Notes under the pieces: generated by a model
The model's input: only the letters and a program-made list of their open reading frames with translations
What the model was told of the DNA's origin: nothing
The model's database searches: none
Assembly: GCF_007856155.1 (NCBI RefSeq)
Contig: NZ_CP042266.1
Span: 5,642,001 to 5,706,000, forward strand
Direction of reading: 5' to 3'
Length of the DNA: 64,000 bases
Origin: Streptomyces qinzhouensis
Lineage (GTDB): Bacteria; Actinomycetota; Actinomycetes; Streptomycetales; Streptomycetaceae
In this document: piece by piece, positions 63,084 through 64,000 of the stretch
How positions within the stretch are numbered: the stretch's first letter is position 1
How the letters are laid out: the number at the start of each line of letters is the position of its first letter
Translations under genes and position numbers: made by a program

Positions 63084-64000
63084 GTGCGGAGCGACGAGAA
63101 ACCGGCGGCACGGACGGACGGGCCGGGGGCGCCCGGGACGGCCGCGGACGAGGGACCCGCGGCGGCCGGTGACCGGCCGGCCGACGGGTCCGGTACGCCG
63201 GGAGTACGCGCGGTAGACGGGACCGCCGCGCCCGGGGAGCACGCGAAGGGGTACGCCGCCGACCGGCTCCGGCTCCTCAACGACGTACAACAGCTCGGGC
63301 CGCCCCGCCGCGCCGCACTCGCCTCGCTCACCGACCGGTGGCTCGGACATCTGATGCGCGCCGCGCAGCGGGACACCGCGGTGCCCGGCGCCGCACTGGT
63401 CGCCGTCGGCGGGTACGGCCGGGGCGAACTCTCCCCCCGCAGCGACCTCGACCTGCTCCTCCTCCACGACGGCACCGCCGCCCCCCGCGCGGTCGCCGCG
63501 CTCGCCGACCGCATCTGGTACCCGGTCTGGGACCTCGGGCTCGCCCTCGACCACTCCGTACGCACCCCCGCCGAGGCCCGCACCACCGCGGGCGCCGACC
63601 TCAAGGTCCACCTCGGACTCCTCGACGCCCGGCCGGTCGCCGGCGACCCCGGACTCGTCGCCGCCCTGCGCACCGCCGTCCTCACCGACTGGCGCAACCG
63701 CGCCCCCGGCCGGCTGCCCGAACTCGCCGAACTCTGCCGGGAACGCGCCGAACGCCACGGCGATCTGCGCCATCTCCTCGAACCCGACCTCAAGGAAGCC
63801 CGCGGCGGACTGCGGGACGCCGTCGCGCTGCGCGCCGTCGCCGCCTCCTGGCTCGCCGACGCCCCGCGCGACGGGCTCGCCGAGGCCCGCCGTACCCTCC
63901 TCGACACCCGGGACGCCCTCCACCTCTCCACCGGACGGGCCGGCGACCGGCTCGCCCTGGAGGACCAGGACCAGACCGCCGCCCGGCTCGGTGTCCTCGA
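63084..64000 (+). CDS. glnD: PII nucleotidyltransferase GlnD, N-terminal part; 3' end outside window
   Basis: Starts at GTG 63084 with GAGGAGG 9 bases upstream and runs off the right edge; about 305 residues are present. It modifies and demodifies GlnK (adenylylation rather than uridylylation in Streptomyces). A Pro/Gly/Ala-rich leader of about 60 residues precedes the nucleotidyltransferase motif VGGYGRGELSPRSDLDLLLL (about residues 108-127), with the two metal-binding Asp. Further on DPDLKEARGGLRDAVAL-like sequence marks the GlnE/GlnD linker (EPDLKEARGGLRDAV). The HD and ACT domains lie beyond the window. It is third in amtB-glnK-glnD, with a 169-base gap after glnK. Confidence 0.93.
   Translation, partial: MRSDEKPAARTDGPGAPGTAADEGPAAAGDRPADGSGTPGVRAVDGTAAPGEHAKGYAADRLRLLNDVQQLGPPRRAALASLTDRWLGHLMRAAQRDTAVPGAALVAVGGYGRGELSPRSDLDLLLLHDGTAAPRAVAALADRIWYPVWDLGLALDHSVRTPAEARTTAGADLKVHLGLLDARPVAGDPGLVAALRTAVLTDWRNRAPGRLPELAELCRERAERHGDLRHLLEPDLKEARGGLRDAVALRAVAASWLADAPRDGLAEARRTLLDTRDALHLSTGRAGDRLALEDQDQTAARLGVL

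Overview
This is a very GC-rich chromosomal window (GTG starts are common and GC at third codon positions is near-saturated). It comes from an actinobacterium, almost certainly a Streptomyces. Diagnostic genes are two tandem conservons (cvnABCD), a lysine-rich HupS nucleoid protein, NsdA, an IclR regulator of the NdgR type next to leuCD, an acyl-CoA carboxylase epsilon subunit, and a DUF397/DUF5753 regulator pair. From memory, the gene order matches the core-chromosome block of S. coelicolor that runs from cimA/leuA2 to amtB-glnK-glnD. I could not run an alignment to confirm this.

Layout: 1-6.1 kb holds the 3' end of cimA and then an accessory stretch: an unknown protein, a DUF397/XRE pair, a YceI protein, and a Tat-exported family 8 polysaccharide lyase with a TTA codon and an in-frame hexanucleotide microsatellite. 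6.2-8.1 kb holds the carboxyltransferase and epsilon subunits of an acyl-CoA carboxylase. 8.3-19.6 kb holds two complete conservons in tandem on the minus strand; their cvnD genes share a block of 481 identical bases. 19.6-20.6 kb is a regulatory stretch with a small repeat peptide gene, followed by an FAH-family hydrolase, gltX and a HAD hydrolase broken by a frameshift. 23.7-24.2 kb has five tRNA genes (Gln, Glu, Glu, Gln, Glu) ending in a strong terminator.

24.4-33.1 kb: ndgR diverges from leuCD, followed by a small conserved gene, hupS, a small OB-fold-like protein, cofC (F420 synthesis), a lysophosphatidate acyltransferase, gpsA and ddl. 33.2-41.9 kb: DUF3515 lipoprotein, stand-alone AsnC ligand domain, thiL-thiD, rpmB, a FakA-like kinase, recG, rsmD-coaD. 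42.0-51.7 kb: a coiled-coil cell-division-type protein, DUF177-rpmF-rnc, mutM, a secreted CAP protein, acyP, a small coiled-coil protein and smc. 52-58.9 kb: glucose permease, a flavin-dependent oxidoreductase with a TetR-like operator, a DUF4231 membrane protein, an Eis-like acetyltransferase, ftsY and a primase/polymerase-like protein. 59.3-64 kb: nsdA and the nitrogen operon amtB-glnK-glnD, with a GlnR-type box upstream; glnD is cut by the window end.

The genes cover translation and RNA (gltX with its Glu and Gln tRNAs, rpmB, rpmF, rnc, rsmD), chromosome organisation and repair (smc, hupS, recG, mutM, ftsY), leucine/isoleucine precursor synthesis, phospholipid and CoA synthesis, nitrogen sensing, and developmental signalling (conservons, nsdA). 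No insertion sequence, prophage, CRISPR array, rRNA gene or biosynthetic gene cluster was seen. The most novel item is the unannotated 57-residue peptide gene at about 20.3 kb, with two copies of an ANPRRT-x-LM motif.
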